In this document: positions 7,287 through 15,423 of the stretch, one piece after another
Numbering within the stretch: position 1 is the stretch's first letter
Layout of the letters: each line of letters opens with the position of its first letter
From: CAVPDE01 sp964580575
GTDB taxonomy: Bacteria; Desulfobacterota; DSM-4660; Desulfatiglandales; HGW-15
DNA: 47,148 nt
Assembly: GCA_964580575.1 (NCBI GenBank)
Contig: CAZOLJ010000033.1
Location: 1-47,148 of the forward strand
Direction of reading: 5' to 3'
Notes under the pieces: model-generated
Told to the model about the DNA's origin: nothing
What the model saw: only the letters and a program-made list of their open reading frames with translations
Database searches by the model: none
Translations under genes and position numbers: made by a program

Positions 7287-8735
7287 TTAATCCTTAAACC
7301 CGTATTTCTTCCAGTTAGCGAGAACCTTTTCCTGGATGTCTTTGGGATAAACCGTGTTGAAAGCCACCTTGATGGGCACATCCGACTTGGGCCAGTTCAA
7401 GGGGAAGGTGCAATCAAAGAGCACTTTAGCCCCCTTGCTCCATCTCCTGTCTTCGGGGCTCGCGAAGGGGTTCAAAGGAGTGCCCGGAGCGTTTTCGTAT
7501 TTATGAATCCCTGTGATCGGATGGCACTTGGTCGACAATGCGTGGATGACTTCATCCTTGTCATAGATGTCCGTTTGATCGTCGACCACAACGACCATGT
7601 GGAACCAGGGACTCAGCTTACTGCCATAGATCAGGTTGGCGATTTGAGTCGCGATGCCGGTGTAGGCGGGTTTTACGCCGACCACGACCAGGTGATGGGT
7701 GGATTCCGGGAGCATGTAGACGCCGGTGATGGGAATGCCCTGGCTCTCCAGGAGCTTTCGCATCTCCAGGCCCAGAGAGAAGGAGCGGAGAAGTTGTCCT
7801 TCATCCGTGGGAACCCCCATGTTGGAAATCGCCATGATGGGAGCGTCGCGATAGGTGATCGCCTTGACCCTGTACACGGTGCGCGGCTCTCTGGGGGAGG
7901 TCCGGTAGCCGGTGTACTCCCCGAAAGGCGCTTCCTCGATCGTGAGATTGGGAAGCACCTCCCCTTCGATGATGATCTCCGCGTGGGCCGGCACCTCCAG
8001 ATCGCAGGTTTCGCACTTCACCACTTCCACGGGTTTTCCCATCAGCATGCCCGTGAACTGATCCTCGGGGATGGGGGAGGGCGCACAGGCAGCCACTCCG
8101 GAAAGGGGATCGCAACTGATCACCGTGGCAAAAGGCATGGGTTTGTTCCGAGGGACGTACTTCCCGTGGAACATCTTGCCCATGTCCGAGAAGGGAAGCA
8201 CGGGGCCGACCATGGTCTTCTCGTCAAAGACCATCTGACGATACATGCCCCAGTTGAGCATTCCGTTGTCCGGATCCTTGGCGACCACGAAGTGCCACGT
8301 GCACAGGTATCTGCCGCCGTCTCCGTCGTGGACCATGGGGCCTGGGAGCTTGAACAGATCCGCGTCCTTACCGAGGAGGATGTTTTCCTTGCAGGGGGCT
8401 TTTTTCTTGTCCACGACCACCGCATCGATCGGTTCGCCTGATGTCCGACGGACGTACTCGTCTGCAATCTGGGGGACCGTGGAAGCGGGGTCCATGCCCA
8501 AGGCGATGGCCAGCCGTTTGTACGTGGCGAGAGGTGCGCCCAAGGCTTCGAATCCGGGATAGTCTCTGATCTTTTTGAAATAAGGGGAGGGGAGCTTCTT
8601 TTCGCACACCCTTCGAACAATGGCGCCCATCTCCAGGTCCCAGTCCACTTCCTGCTTGACAGTCACGAGTTCGCCATACTTCTCCAACCCTTTGATGAAT
8701 TCCCTGTTGTCTTTGTAAATCGGATATCCTGCCAA
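7287..8735 (-). CDS. UbiD-family carboxylase, phenylphosphate carboxylase large subunit (PpcA/PpcB-like)
   Basis: This is a 482-residue prenyl-FMN-dependent enzyme of the UbiD family. The N-terminal segment is DNREFIKGLEKYGELVTVKQ. The middle carries MYRQMVFDEKTM (Arg that contacts the cofactor and carboxylate) and EEAPFGEYTGYR near residue 270, giving the E-x4-E acid pair used for acid-base catalysis. VVVVDDQTDIYDKDEVIHAL follows. Together with the UbiD at 10209 it matches the two 53-54 kDa subunits that carboxylate phenylphosphate para to the oxygen. I cannot say which is alpha and which is beta. ATG at 8735 is preceded by AAAGGAGG. Downstream and tightly spaced is the 10-kDa subunit. Confidence 0.88.
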   Translation of the reverse strand: MAGYPIYKDNREFIKGLEKYGELVTVKQEVDWDLEMGAIVRRVCEKKLPSPYFKKIRDYPGFEALGAPLATYKRLAIALGMDPASTVPQIADEYVRRTSGEPIDAVVVDKKKAPCKENILLGKDADLFKLPGPMVHDGDGGRYLCTWHFVVAKDPDNGMLNWGMYRQMVFDEKTMVGPVLPFSDMGKMFHGKYVPRNKPMPFATVISCDPLSGVAACAPSPIPEDQFTGMLMGKPVEVVKCETCDLEVPAHAEIIIEGEVLPNLTIEEAPFGEYTGYRTSPREPRTVYRVKAITYRDAPIMAISNMGVPTDEGQLLRSFSLGLEMRKLLESQGIPITGVYMLPESTHHLVVVGVKPAYTGIATQIANLIYGSKLSPWFHMVVVVDDQTDIYDKDEVIHALSTKCHPITGIHKYENAPGTPLNPFASPEDRRWSKGAKVLFDCTFPLNWPKSDVPIKVAFNTVYPKDIQEKVLANWKKYGFKD

Positions 8736-8872
8736 CTTAAGCCTCCTTTTCTTGGAGAGGGTTTTCTCTCCGTGTTGATTGTTGCCTCCACCAAATCCCT
8801 ACCCAGGATCTGTCTTGAAACGCCTTCTGTCGCTGCCCAGTTGTAAGAGATATAAGGGAGAAGTAGTTCTTC

Positions 8873-8943
8873 TGTCATTCCCGCGAAGGCGGGAATCCAG
8901 ACTTTTCGATATTTTCTGGACTCCCGCCTTCGCGGGAGGGACG
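8873..8943. repeat. CCCGCGAAGGCGGG palindromic repeat, copy 1
   Basis: TCATTCCCGCGAAGGCGGGA and its complement CTCCCGCCTTCGCGGGAG flank a short AT-rich centre containing a CCAGA/TCTGG pair, forming a strong hairpin. A diverged copy is at 19881-19952. This is a widespread bacterial intergenic palindrome type. Here it lies in the roughly 290-base gap between the HAD protein and the second UbiD, which otherwise shows no gene. Confidence 0.8.
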
Positions 8944-9028
8944 ACCAAGATGCCTTTGATTCTCCACGTCTGACGAAGTCTTCGACTACTCCGATAGCAT
9001 CCCCACTCTCTTTCTTGAGAGCGCGGCT

Positions 9029-9571
9029 TCAGCCCACTTTGCTCAGTTTGTCGACCACGGCCGCCCATTTTCCCTGGGCTTGGAGGATGTACTGGGCCAG
9101 CTCTCGGACCACGCCTTTGCCGCCGCCTGCCTTGGTGACGTAGTGGGCATCCTCTCTCGCCTGGGCCGAAGCATCGCCCGGGGCCACAGAGAACCCCACT
9201 CTCCTCATGACGCCGAGATCGATCATTTCATCGCCCACGTAGCAGATGTCCTCATCCTTATAGCCGGATTCTTTCTCGAACTCGTCGAGTTTGCCGATTT
9301 TGGCGGAGGTGCCCCAGAGCTTCTCCGGGGGCACGCCGTAGATGGTGCCCACCTGCTCATCGGTCCGCGTGATCTTGCTGGTCAGGAACGCCACGCCGAT
9401 GCCGCCCTCGGTCAGGGCCTTGCATCCCAGGCGATCGTGGAGAGAGAACATCTCGGATTTCTTTCCGTCGTCGGCGTAGTAGAGCACGCAGTCCGTCAGC
9501 ACGCCGTGGATATCGAGGATCACGAACTTAACCTTCTTGGCTTTCTCAAGCGCTTCTTGTGCACTCTTCAT
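9029..9571 (-). CDS. ppcD: HAD-superfamily protein, PpcD/KdsC-like phosphatase subunit
   Basis: At 180 residues (about 19 kDa) this matches the 18-kDa HAD subunit that phenylphosphate carboxylase needs for phosphate removal. HAD motif I is LDIHGVLTD: nucleophile D20 is present, but the second Asp of the usual DxD is His22. Motif II is FLTSK (T64/S65). The motif III region is KIGKLDEF. Motif IV is GDEMIDLG with both metal ligands, D114 and D118. There is no cap domain, as in KdsC-type C0 phosphatases. ATG at 9571 is preceded by GGAGGGCAG. The paralogue at 9609 lies immediately upstream, 37 bases away. This copy keeps the residues expected of an active Mg-dependent enzyme apart from D+2. Confidence 0.8.
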   Translation of the reverse strand: MKSAQEALEKAKKVKFVILDIHGVLTDCVLYYADDGKKSEMFSLHDRLGCKALTEGGIGVAFLTSKITRTDEQVGTIYGVPPEKLWGTSAKIGKLDEFEKESGYKDEDICYVGDEMIDLGVMRRVGFSVAPGDASAQAREDAHYVTKAGGGKGVVRELAQYILQAQGKWAAVVDKLSKVG

Positions 9572-9608
9572 CTTCTGCCCTCCTGTGTCGTGAGTCCGGC
9601 AAGGGGAT

Positions 9609-10157
9609 CTACTTGTATCCCATCTTGGTCACCTTATCGACCCATTCCTCCCACTTGCCCATGGACCTCAGTATGAATTCGCAAACCTCCCGGATGGGGC
9701 CTCTGCCGGCGGGCGCAGCCGTCACGTAGTCGGCAATCGCCTTGGCTTCGTCGATGGCATCGGCCGTGGCCACGGAGAAACCGACCTTCTTCATGATCCC
9801 GAGGTCCGTGATCTCGCATCCGATGTAGCCCACGTTCTCATCTCCGATGCCCATTTCCTTTTTCAGTTCCTCGATCTTGGCCCACTTGTCCGTCACCTTG
9901 AAGTAGTTCTTCTCGAGCTTCAGCTCCTTGGCGCGATAGAGGCCCTCCTCATCGATGGAGGAGGTGTCCAGGTAGACAGGCCTAACGCCGTTCATATTGA
10001 GGGAAAGGTCGCCGAACCCGTCCATGTGCCAGAAGGTGTACCGTCGCTTCCCTTCAATATCCACCATGAAGGTGTTGGGCGTCAGCACCCCGTGGATGTC
10101 GTGGGCGAAGAGCTTGACGTTCTTTGCCTTCGCCTTTGCTTTTTCAAGATCTGCCAT
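9609..10157 (-). CDS. Divergent HAD-superfamily paralogue, probably non-canonical PpcD-like subunit
   Basis: This 182-residue protein aligns end to end with the neighbouring HAD protein. The nucleophile is retained in HDIHGVLTP (D20, again with His at D+2). In motif IV the first metal ligand is lost: YIGCEITDLG has Cys114 where the paralogue has Asp114, while D118 remains. Motif II is also altered (YLDTSSID). Such changes suggest weak or no phosphatase activity and perhaps a structural, binding or regulatory role beside its active sister, though catalysis with altered chemistry is possible. ATG at 10157 is preceded by AAGGAGGA; a longer frame to 10208 looks spurious. It lies 51 bases after a UbiD gene. 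Confidence 0.8.
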   Translation of the reverse strand: MADLEKAKAKAKNVKLFAHDIHGVLTPNTFMVDIEGKRRYTFWHMDGFGDLSLNMNGVRPVYLDTSSIDEEGLYRAKELKLEKNYFKVTDKWAKIEELKKEMGIGDENVGYIGCEITDLGIMKKVGFSVATADAIDEAKAIADYVTAAPAGRGPIREVCEFILRSMGKWEEWVDKVTKMGYK

Positions 10158-10208
10158 AGTTTCCTCCTTGTCTCCTCCCTCTGCCTGGGAGCAGAGGGAG
10201 ACACGCAT

Positions 10209-11627
10209 CTAATCGAGTCCGTATTCTTTCCACCTGGCCTTCACTTTGGCCATGACGCTCTCTGTGAGCTTGATCTCCGTGGGTTTGACCTTCCAGTCAA
10301 AGGGGATCGTGGCATCCAGGATGATCCGCGAGGTGATGAACTTGTTCTCGTCCGGCCCAAGGGCTGGATCGAGGGGAGTGGATCTTCCTCTGTTGATGAT
10401 CTGGGTGCCACGGCCCGGGTTGTAGCGCGTGCCGAGCGCCCACCACACTCTCGGAAGATCGTCCGCACTGATGTCGTCGTCCACGATGATAATGCCCTTG
10501 ATCCCGTAAGTGCCCGTGTTGCTGGCAATGACCGCTGCGGCCACCTGATCCGCGTGGCCCGGATACATCTGCTGCACGGAGATGACCACCCAGAAGCGTC
10601 CGGAGGCTTCCGGCATGGTGTACACGGTCTTGATGCCGGGGATCTGCATCTTGGTCAGCTCGGTCCACAAGCTGGCATTCCGCACAAAGGCATAGAGCAT
10701 GTGCTGGTCGCCCACGGGCCTGCCCACGCTCGTTTCCCAGAGAATGGGGTTGTTCCTGTAATAGACGCGTTTGACTTCCAGGGCGGGTTTGGGGATGGGC
10801 TTGATGAGCTCTTCCGTGTAATAGCCCGTGTACTCGCCGAAGGGCCCTTCGTTTCTCAGCTTCTCGGCATCGATTTCCCCTTCGAGCACGATCTCCGCGG
10901 CAGCCGGAATCGGAAGACCGGTCAACTGGCCTTTCACGACCTCCACCGGAGCGCCGCGCAGGGTTCCGACCACATCGTAACCGCTTTTTGCGCCCGGCAC
11001 TGTGGCGGCGCCAGCAAAGATGTGCAGGGGATCGCCGCCGATGATGGCGCAGGCAGGCATCTTCTTGCCTTTCTTTCCGTACTTCTTCAGGATCCTGTCG
11101 CCTTTTTTCCCTTTGAGGAGCTGCACTCCCACGGTTTTACTGTCCAGGACGCCCATCCGGTAAGTGCCGAGATTGATGTCGCCGGTGTCAGGGTCCTGGA
11201 TGGTCATGAATACGGCAGTACCGAAGTAGCGACCGCCGTCCAGTTCGTAAAACTTGGGTGAAGGGAAGGCAAAAGTGTCCACTTTGTCGCCGTCTGCAAT
11301 GTTTTCAAAGATAGGGCCGTCCTTCACTTCCTTTGCAGGGACCACGCTCTTTGTCGCAACGGCCACCCACTCCTTTGTCAGCTCAACCATGGAGAGGTTC
11401 GTGTTTCTTCCGAGGATAATGGCCAGCCTCTTGGTGGTGGCAAAGGCGCCGGTCAGAACCGGGCTCTTGTATCCCCTGACGTTCTCGAACAGCAGCGCAG
11501 GTCCTGATTTCTCCTCGACGACTTTGCAGATGTGCGAAAGCTCGAGGTCCCAGTCGACCTCTGCCTTGACCCTGCGCAGTTCGCCCTCTTTCTCGCACGT
11601 TGCGATGAAATCTCTCAGATCTTTCAT
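10209..11627 (-). CDS. UbiD-family carboxylase, phenylphosphate carboxylase large subunit (PpcA/PpcB-like)
   Basis: This 472-residue prenyl-FMN enzyme begins MKDLRDFIATCEKEGELRRV. The landmarks are LGTYRMGVLDSKTV (cofactor-site Arg), NEGPFGEYTGYYTEE near residue 257 (E-x4-E acid pair), and GIIIVDDDISADDLPRVWWAL late in the chain. It is the first gene of a unit running UbiD, HAD, HAD, UbiD, PpcC-like, which is the expected subunit set of phenylphosphate carboxylase. The ATG at 11627 begins the conserved core and was preferred over one at 11684. The promoter and operator block at 11754-11811 lies about 130 bases upstream. Confidence 0.88.
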   Translation of the reverse strand: MKDLRDFIATCEKEGELRRVKAEVDWDLELSHICKVVEEKSGPALLFENVRGYKSPVLTGAFATTKRLAIILGRNTNLSMVELTKEWVAVATKSVVPAKEVKDGPIFENIADGDKVDTFAFPSPKFYELDGGRYFGTAVFMTIQDPDTGDINLGTYRMGVLDSKTVGVQLLKGKKGDRILKKYGKKGKKMPACAIIGGDPLHIFAGAATVPGAKSGYDVVGTLRGAPVEVVKGQLTGLPIPAAAEIVLEGEIDAEKLRNEGPFGEYTGYYTEELIKPIPKPALEVKRVYYRNNPILWETSVGRPVGDQHMLYAFVRNASLWTELTKMQIPGIKTVYTMPEASGRFWVVISVQQMYPGHADQVAAAVIASNTGTYGIKGIIIVDDDISADDLPRVWWALGTRYNPGRGTQIINRGRSTPLDPALGPDENKFITSRIILDATIPFDWKVKPTEIKLTESVMAKVKARWKEYGLD

Positions 11628-11753
11628 GGCGTTCTGATCCTCCTCTCTCAGGCTGTTCCCGCCATATGCTCTTGCGGGGTTCAAGAAGTTTGGTATGTGG
11701 AAAGGCCGTTATGTGAATAGGTTGATTGAGTTGCAGGTCGGCAAAAACCGAAA

Positions 11754-11811
11754 ACAACATTGACTAAGTAGGGTGATGTGTCAATTCGTTTTTTCTTATG
11801 ATATCCATAAG
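11754..11811 (-). promoter_or_regulatory. Predicted promoter with LysR-type operator for the UbiD/HAD operon
   Basis: On the minus strand the palindrome CTTATGGATATCATAAG (11811-11795) is followed ten bases later by TTGACA (11784-11779). A weak -10 candidate, AATGTT or TGTTGT, comes 17-19 bases further on. The inverted CTTAT-N7-ATAAG architecture is typical of LysR-family sites just upstream of -35. The same block, with identical spacing, occurs before ppsA at 15303-15360. Confidence 0.6.
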
Positions 11812-11913
11812 CCCGCTTTATCATTCCGGACACCCATGAGAAAAAGTTAGGGTTTCACCCGCCGGGACTGCACCTGATGAATGAGGCGGGGTTCACGGCT
11901 CGGAGGAAAGGGA

Positions 11914-12990
11914 TCAGTCGGTTTTCAATTTGATGGGGGTGGTCGCCTTCTCAAAAAGGAGCTGCCATCCGGTCTTTTTTCCGAGCACCGATTCCTTTTT
12001 TTTCTTGCCCCACACGGACTCTGGGCGGGCCTGGACAAGAAAAATGCTCTCAGGAAACTCCATGCTCAGGGAAATGGAATATTCGATGTCTTGCGGACAC
12101 CCGAAATGAGCCTCCACCTTTTTGGCGATTTTCGTGAGTTCGATGACTTCCCGGTCTTCGAGGCAGGGCAGCTTTCTCCTGTCAGGAGGAAGCTCCTTGT
12201 ACTCCATTTCTCTGGTCGCGGGGTTGTAGGCAAACTCGGCGCCCTTGTCGGAGATGACTTTTTCATCGATTTCATAGGTGATCTTGTCGATGAGGTAACG
12301 GTCCGGGGTCACGTTTCCTGAAACCACAGCCTCGCCAAACCCGAAGCTTGCCTCCAGAGCAACCTTTGATTCATCTCCGTTCACCGGATTAACCGTAAAG
12401 AGCACACCGGCTGCCTTGGCATCCACCATGGTGAGAACCGCCACCCCTATGGGGTCGTAATGGAGCGGGAGGTCGAGCCTTGCCCTCGCAATGACGGAGC
12501 GTGTGTTGAACGTGCTTGACCACACGCGAGTCACGTTTCTCACCACTTCATCTGCGCCGCTCACGTTGAGATAGGTCTCGTATTGTCCGGGATGGCTTGC
12601 CGGACCTGCGGATCGCGTGGCGACAAATAGATCCTTTTTTCCCGTCTCCTTGCAGAGCTGGGCGTAGTAGTTTCTAATCGTCTCTTCCATATCAGGCGGC
12701 ATCTTGATGGACTCAACGATCTTTCTCATCTCCGTGCCGGCCGCCTCGAACTTCAGAGTGTCTTCTACTTTGTGGGCATCCGCTTTGAACGTTTTCAAAA
12801 AGGCCAGCAGGCGGTCTGAGGCCACCGTCTCTTTCATGAATCGTTCATAGGCCCCCACGCCGAGGGCGAAACCAGGCGGCACATGAAATCCGGCTTTGGT
12901 CATTTCCCCGAGATTGGCGCACTTTTTTCCCACGATGTTGTTGTGCTCTGTCCCCAGTTCTCTAAGCCAGTAGATCCATTTATCCGCCAT
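11914..12990 (-). CDS. ppsB: Phenylphosphate synthase subunit PpsB-like (PEP-synthase N-terminal ATP-binding half)
   Basis: The 358-residue protein corresponds to the ATP-grasp half of PEP synthase/PPDK. It starts KWIYWLRELG, then has VGKKCANLGEM and HVPPGFALGVGAY. The nucleotide-site block is ATRSAGPASHPGQYETYLN, followed by GVAVLTMVDAKAAGVLFTVN, FGFGEAVVSGNVTPDRY and FLVQARPES. In phenylphosphate synthase this subunit carries out the ATP-to-His phosphorylation half reaction with PpsA (known for the family). ATG at 12990 has GAGGAG upstream. It lies after ppsA on the same strand, separated by a C/G-rich repeat. No CBS-domain PpsC follows. Confidence 0.85.
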   Translation of the reverse strand: MADKWIYWLRELGTEHNNIVGKKCANLGEMTKAGFHVPPGFALGVGAYERFMKETVASDRLLAFLKTFKADAHKVEDTLKFEAAGTEMRKIVESIKMPPDMEETIRNYYAQLCKETGKKDLFVATRSAGPASHPGQYETYLNVSGADEVVRNVTRVWSSTFNTRSVIARARLDLPLHYDPIGVAVLTMVDAKAAGVLFTVNPVNGDESKVALEASFGFGEAVVSGNVTPDRYLIDKITYEIDEKVISDKGAEFAYNPATREMEYKELPPDRRKLPCLEDREVIELTKIAKKVEAHFGCPQDIEYSISLSMEFPESIFLVQARPESVWGKKKKESVLGKKTGWQLLFEKATTPIKLKTD

Positions 12991-13061
12991 CTTCGTTCTC
13001 CTCTTGCTTTTCTTAATGCCGGGGGCACCGTGCCCCCGGCTCATAGTGTCTTAATATAGCG

Positions 13062-13193
13062 TCCCCCCCCTCCTCGCCTCTCCCATCCAGGGGGAGGAAA
13101 CTGTAACTTATCCCTTCCTCTCCCTGGGTGGGAGGGGTTAGGGGAGGGGAAAAGAAATAGGCATCAGCAAGCAAACACAGAGACACATCGCTA
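13062..13193. repeat. C/G-rich dispersed element, copy 2 (inverted relative to 1384-1514)
   Basis: It runs CCTCCTCGCCTCTCCCATCC, then GGGAGGGGTTAGGGGAGGGG, and ends with AACACAGAGACAC. It is the reverse-complement relative of the element after cytX. It occupies almost the whole ppsA-ppsB gap. Confidence 0.75.
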
Positions 13194-13195
13194 GG

Positions 13196-15052
13196 CTATT
13201 TCGCCCGTTTCACGATGGTCACCATTCCAGTGCTTCCGTCCAGCTTGACGATGTCTCCGGTCTTGATGACGGAGGTCGCCACACCGGTTCCGGTAACAGC
13301 GGGGAGGCCGTACTCCCGCGACACAATGGCTGCATGAGACGTGAGACCGCCGATGTCCGTCACAGCGCCTTTGATCTTTGTGAACACGGGCGCCCAAGAC
13401 GGGTTGGTGCAGGGGGCCACAAGAATTTCACCCGGCTGCAGCTTCACGATGTCCTCGAGGAGCTTGAGCACCCTCGCAGGTCCTTCCGCAATACCGGCGG
13501 ATGAGGCAAAGCCCTTCATCTGGTTCACGTCCTTCGCTTCGGTTTCCCCAGCTTTCAGCCACTCCGCCACGGTGTCGGTCGTGATGCCCCACAACATAAC
13601 AGTGAAGGGTTCGGAGACCTCCGTCGGCGGAACTCCGAGAGCAGGAATGGCCTGCCAGTTTCTGGCGGCCTGCAGGATTTTCTCCCGTTTTGCGGCCTTT
13701 TCCTGCCAGTACGTCCCTCTAGTGGGAGCACCAATCCCCAACGCCCATGAAGTCGCCAGGTCTTCCAACAACATGGGGACCTCGAATCGGTTGAAGAGGT
13801 AAATGTCGTCGGCCTTTGCCAGCACGTTGCTCTTGGCCAGCAAGCTGCCGAACTCTCTTATTCTCCGGAACCATATGGTGTGGAGCCAGTGCTCGACCCA
13901 GAACAGATGATCCTCGGCATACCGGTAAATGGCCCTGACCACGTTGTAGGCATCTTCAAAAGATTTTTTGTCGTCGTCCGACTTGATGAGCGCCCGGTAC
14001 TCGGTGACGATCCGGTCTCTTTCCTCGGAAATCGAGGTGAGAGACCTCTCGATCTTCTCGCCTTTCTCAAGCCTTTCAACGTAGCTTTTGAGGTAGCTGA
14101 AGGGCACATCCATTTTGGTCACCCAGCTTCCCTCGTAGTGAAACCATCCGCTGCCACAGGAGACAAAGAACCAAGGATTCTTGACCCTTTCCATCTCTTC
14201 AAGCCACATCCGGCCGGCCTCTGAACCCTGAAGCTCTTTAACCTTTTCCGCAGCAGAGGTGTCTTTTTTAAGGACCTTGACCACGGGCGACTGGCTCATG
14301 GCAAGGCGACTCAACCGGCAGAGTTCCTCCTCGGGTCGGAACATGGAGACGTCGGCGCCCGCAACCATTTTGCCGATGGTGCTCTCCTTGATGCCAGGGA
14401 AGAGTTTTCTGGCCGTGTCCACAAACATGAGATAGGCAAGGTAGGCCAAATTCAGGTACTGGAAATGAAATTGCCAAGCTTTGAAAATGAGGCTGATGAT
14501 CGTGTTGAAAGACTCGATGATCTCGTAGGCTACCGTATAACCCTTGGGCGTGGGAAAAACCTCATCATCGGGCACGAAATCACTCAACTCCGAGGGTATC
14601 TTGAGCGCTTCCATCTCCTTGCCCAGTTCTTGGAATTTGTCATACCATTGGTCCCAGAGCTTGTTGTAATTCTGAAAGACGTAGGGGACCCTCTTGCCGA
14701 AAAGTTCCGCCTTTTTCCCTATCACTTCCGGCGGAGGCGGCTCCACCGGAGTGATGTACATGTAGCAACCCACGATCCTTTGAGCGATTCCCTGAGCCGG
14801 AGGAATGCAGAAAACCCTGGTGGTGTACTGGGAAAGGGCGATTTGCCATGCCTCTTGGAAAATATCATCAAGAGGATATAGCGGCTCCGGCGCATGGATT
14901 TTATCTTGAAACCAGAAGTGCCTCTTTTCCCATTCCGCTCTATCCTGGCTGAACAGCCTTTGGGGTGCGTACATCTCTTCCCAGCCTTCAAGCTCCTTGG
15001 GGACTTTGAAGTCATGGGGATCAGGAAACCGTCCTACACTCTTGTTGGTCAT
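13196..15052 (-). CDS. ppsA: Phenylphosphate synthase subunit PpsA-like (swivelling phospho-His half)
   Basis: This 618-residue protein (about 70 kDa, the size known for PpsA) has a long aromatic-rich N-terminal part, which presumably binds phenol. It ends in the PEP-utiliser mobile domain: SSAGIAEGPARVL, LVAPCTNPSWAPVF, and the catalytic-His motif GGLTSHAAIVSREYGLPAV (H573). Phosphate moves from ATP on PpsB to this His and then to the phenolic hydroxyl. ATG at 15052 has AGAGGAGGG upstream; the open frame to 15403 is discounted because it crosses the promoter. It is divergent from a LysR gene, with the shared operator in between, so aromatic-responsive control is likely. Confidence 0.86.
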   Translation of the reverse strand: MTNKSVGRFPDPHDFKVPKELEGWEEMYAPQRLFSQDRAEWEKRHFWFQDKIHAPEPLYPLDDIFQEAWQIALSQYTTRVFCIPPAQGIAQRIVGCYMYITPVEPPPPEVIGKKAELFGKRVPYVFQNYNKLWDQWYDKFQELGKEMEALKIPSELSDFVPDDEVFPTPKGYTVAYEIIESFNTIISLIFKAWQFHFQYLNLAYLAYLMFVDTARKLFPGIKESTIGKMVAGADVSMFRPEEELCRLSRLAMSQSPVVKVLKKDTSAAEKVKELQGSEAGRMWLEEMERVKNPWFFVSCGSGWFHYEGSWVTKMDVPFSYLKSYVERLEKGEKIERSLTSISEERDRIVTEYRALIKSDDDKKSFEDAYNVVRAIYRYAEDHLFWVEHWLHTIWFRRIREFGSLLAKSNVLAKADDIYLFNRFEVPMLLEDLATSWALGIGAPTRGTYWQEKAAKREKILQAARNWQAIPALGVPPTEVSEPFTVMLWGITTDTVAEWLKAGETEAKDVNQMKGFASSAGIAEGPARVLKLLEDIVKLQPGEILVAPCTNPSWAPVFTKIKGAVTDIGGLTSHAAIVSREYGLPAVTGTGVATSVIKTGDIVKLDGSTGMVTIVKRAK

Positions 15053-15302
15053 TTTCGCCCTCCTCTTATAAGGTTTAGGTTGTGGAAACGCCGATACGGT
15101 TTTCCGCAATACCAGCCCGGATATTGCGAGTTTACCAACGTCGCAAAGGTCTCCCCGGTTCTGTAAAAATAGGGACCGGCTCTGAAAAAAAGAGGGATAG
15201 AGGTTCTTGTACCCGAAATGGAGCCATCCATATTGAAACCGTCTGCCAGAAAGAGGGTTTTGATGATAGGTTGGAAAACGTGTACGAGGAGAAAACAAAC
15301 CT

Positions 15303-15360
15303 ATCATATCGAGGAAATCGGGAATTATGTCAATTAGTTTTTTCTTATGATATATATAAC
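15303..15360 (-). promoter_or_regulatory. Predicted ppsA promoter and LysR-type operator in the divergent intergenic region
   Basis: On the minus strand GTTATATATATCATAAG (15360-15344) precedes TTGACA (15333-15328) and TATGAT (15308-15303), a 19-base spacer. The block matches that at 11754-11811 in about 28 of 32 positions, with the same operator-to-minus-35 distance. The 371-base gap also serves the divergent LysR gene. Towards that gene lies a second CTTAT-containing stretch, and no other gene is visible. Confidence 0.65.
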
Positions 15361-15423
15361 TTTGCCTTATAGGTTGGTTTCGTATATAAGAAACGGTTAG
15401 CATAAACCTGGGGAGATTGAACC

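Noticed and set aside
10026..11261. Long open frame on the plus strand opposite the first UbiD gene
   Set aside because: It is the antisense of a strong UbiD coding sequence; composition is His/Asp/Gly-rich without motifs. The high GC content keeps such frames open.
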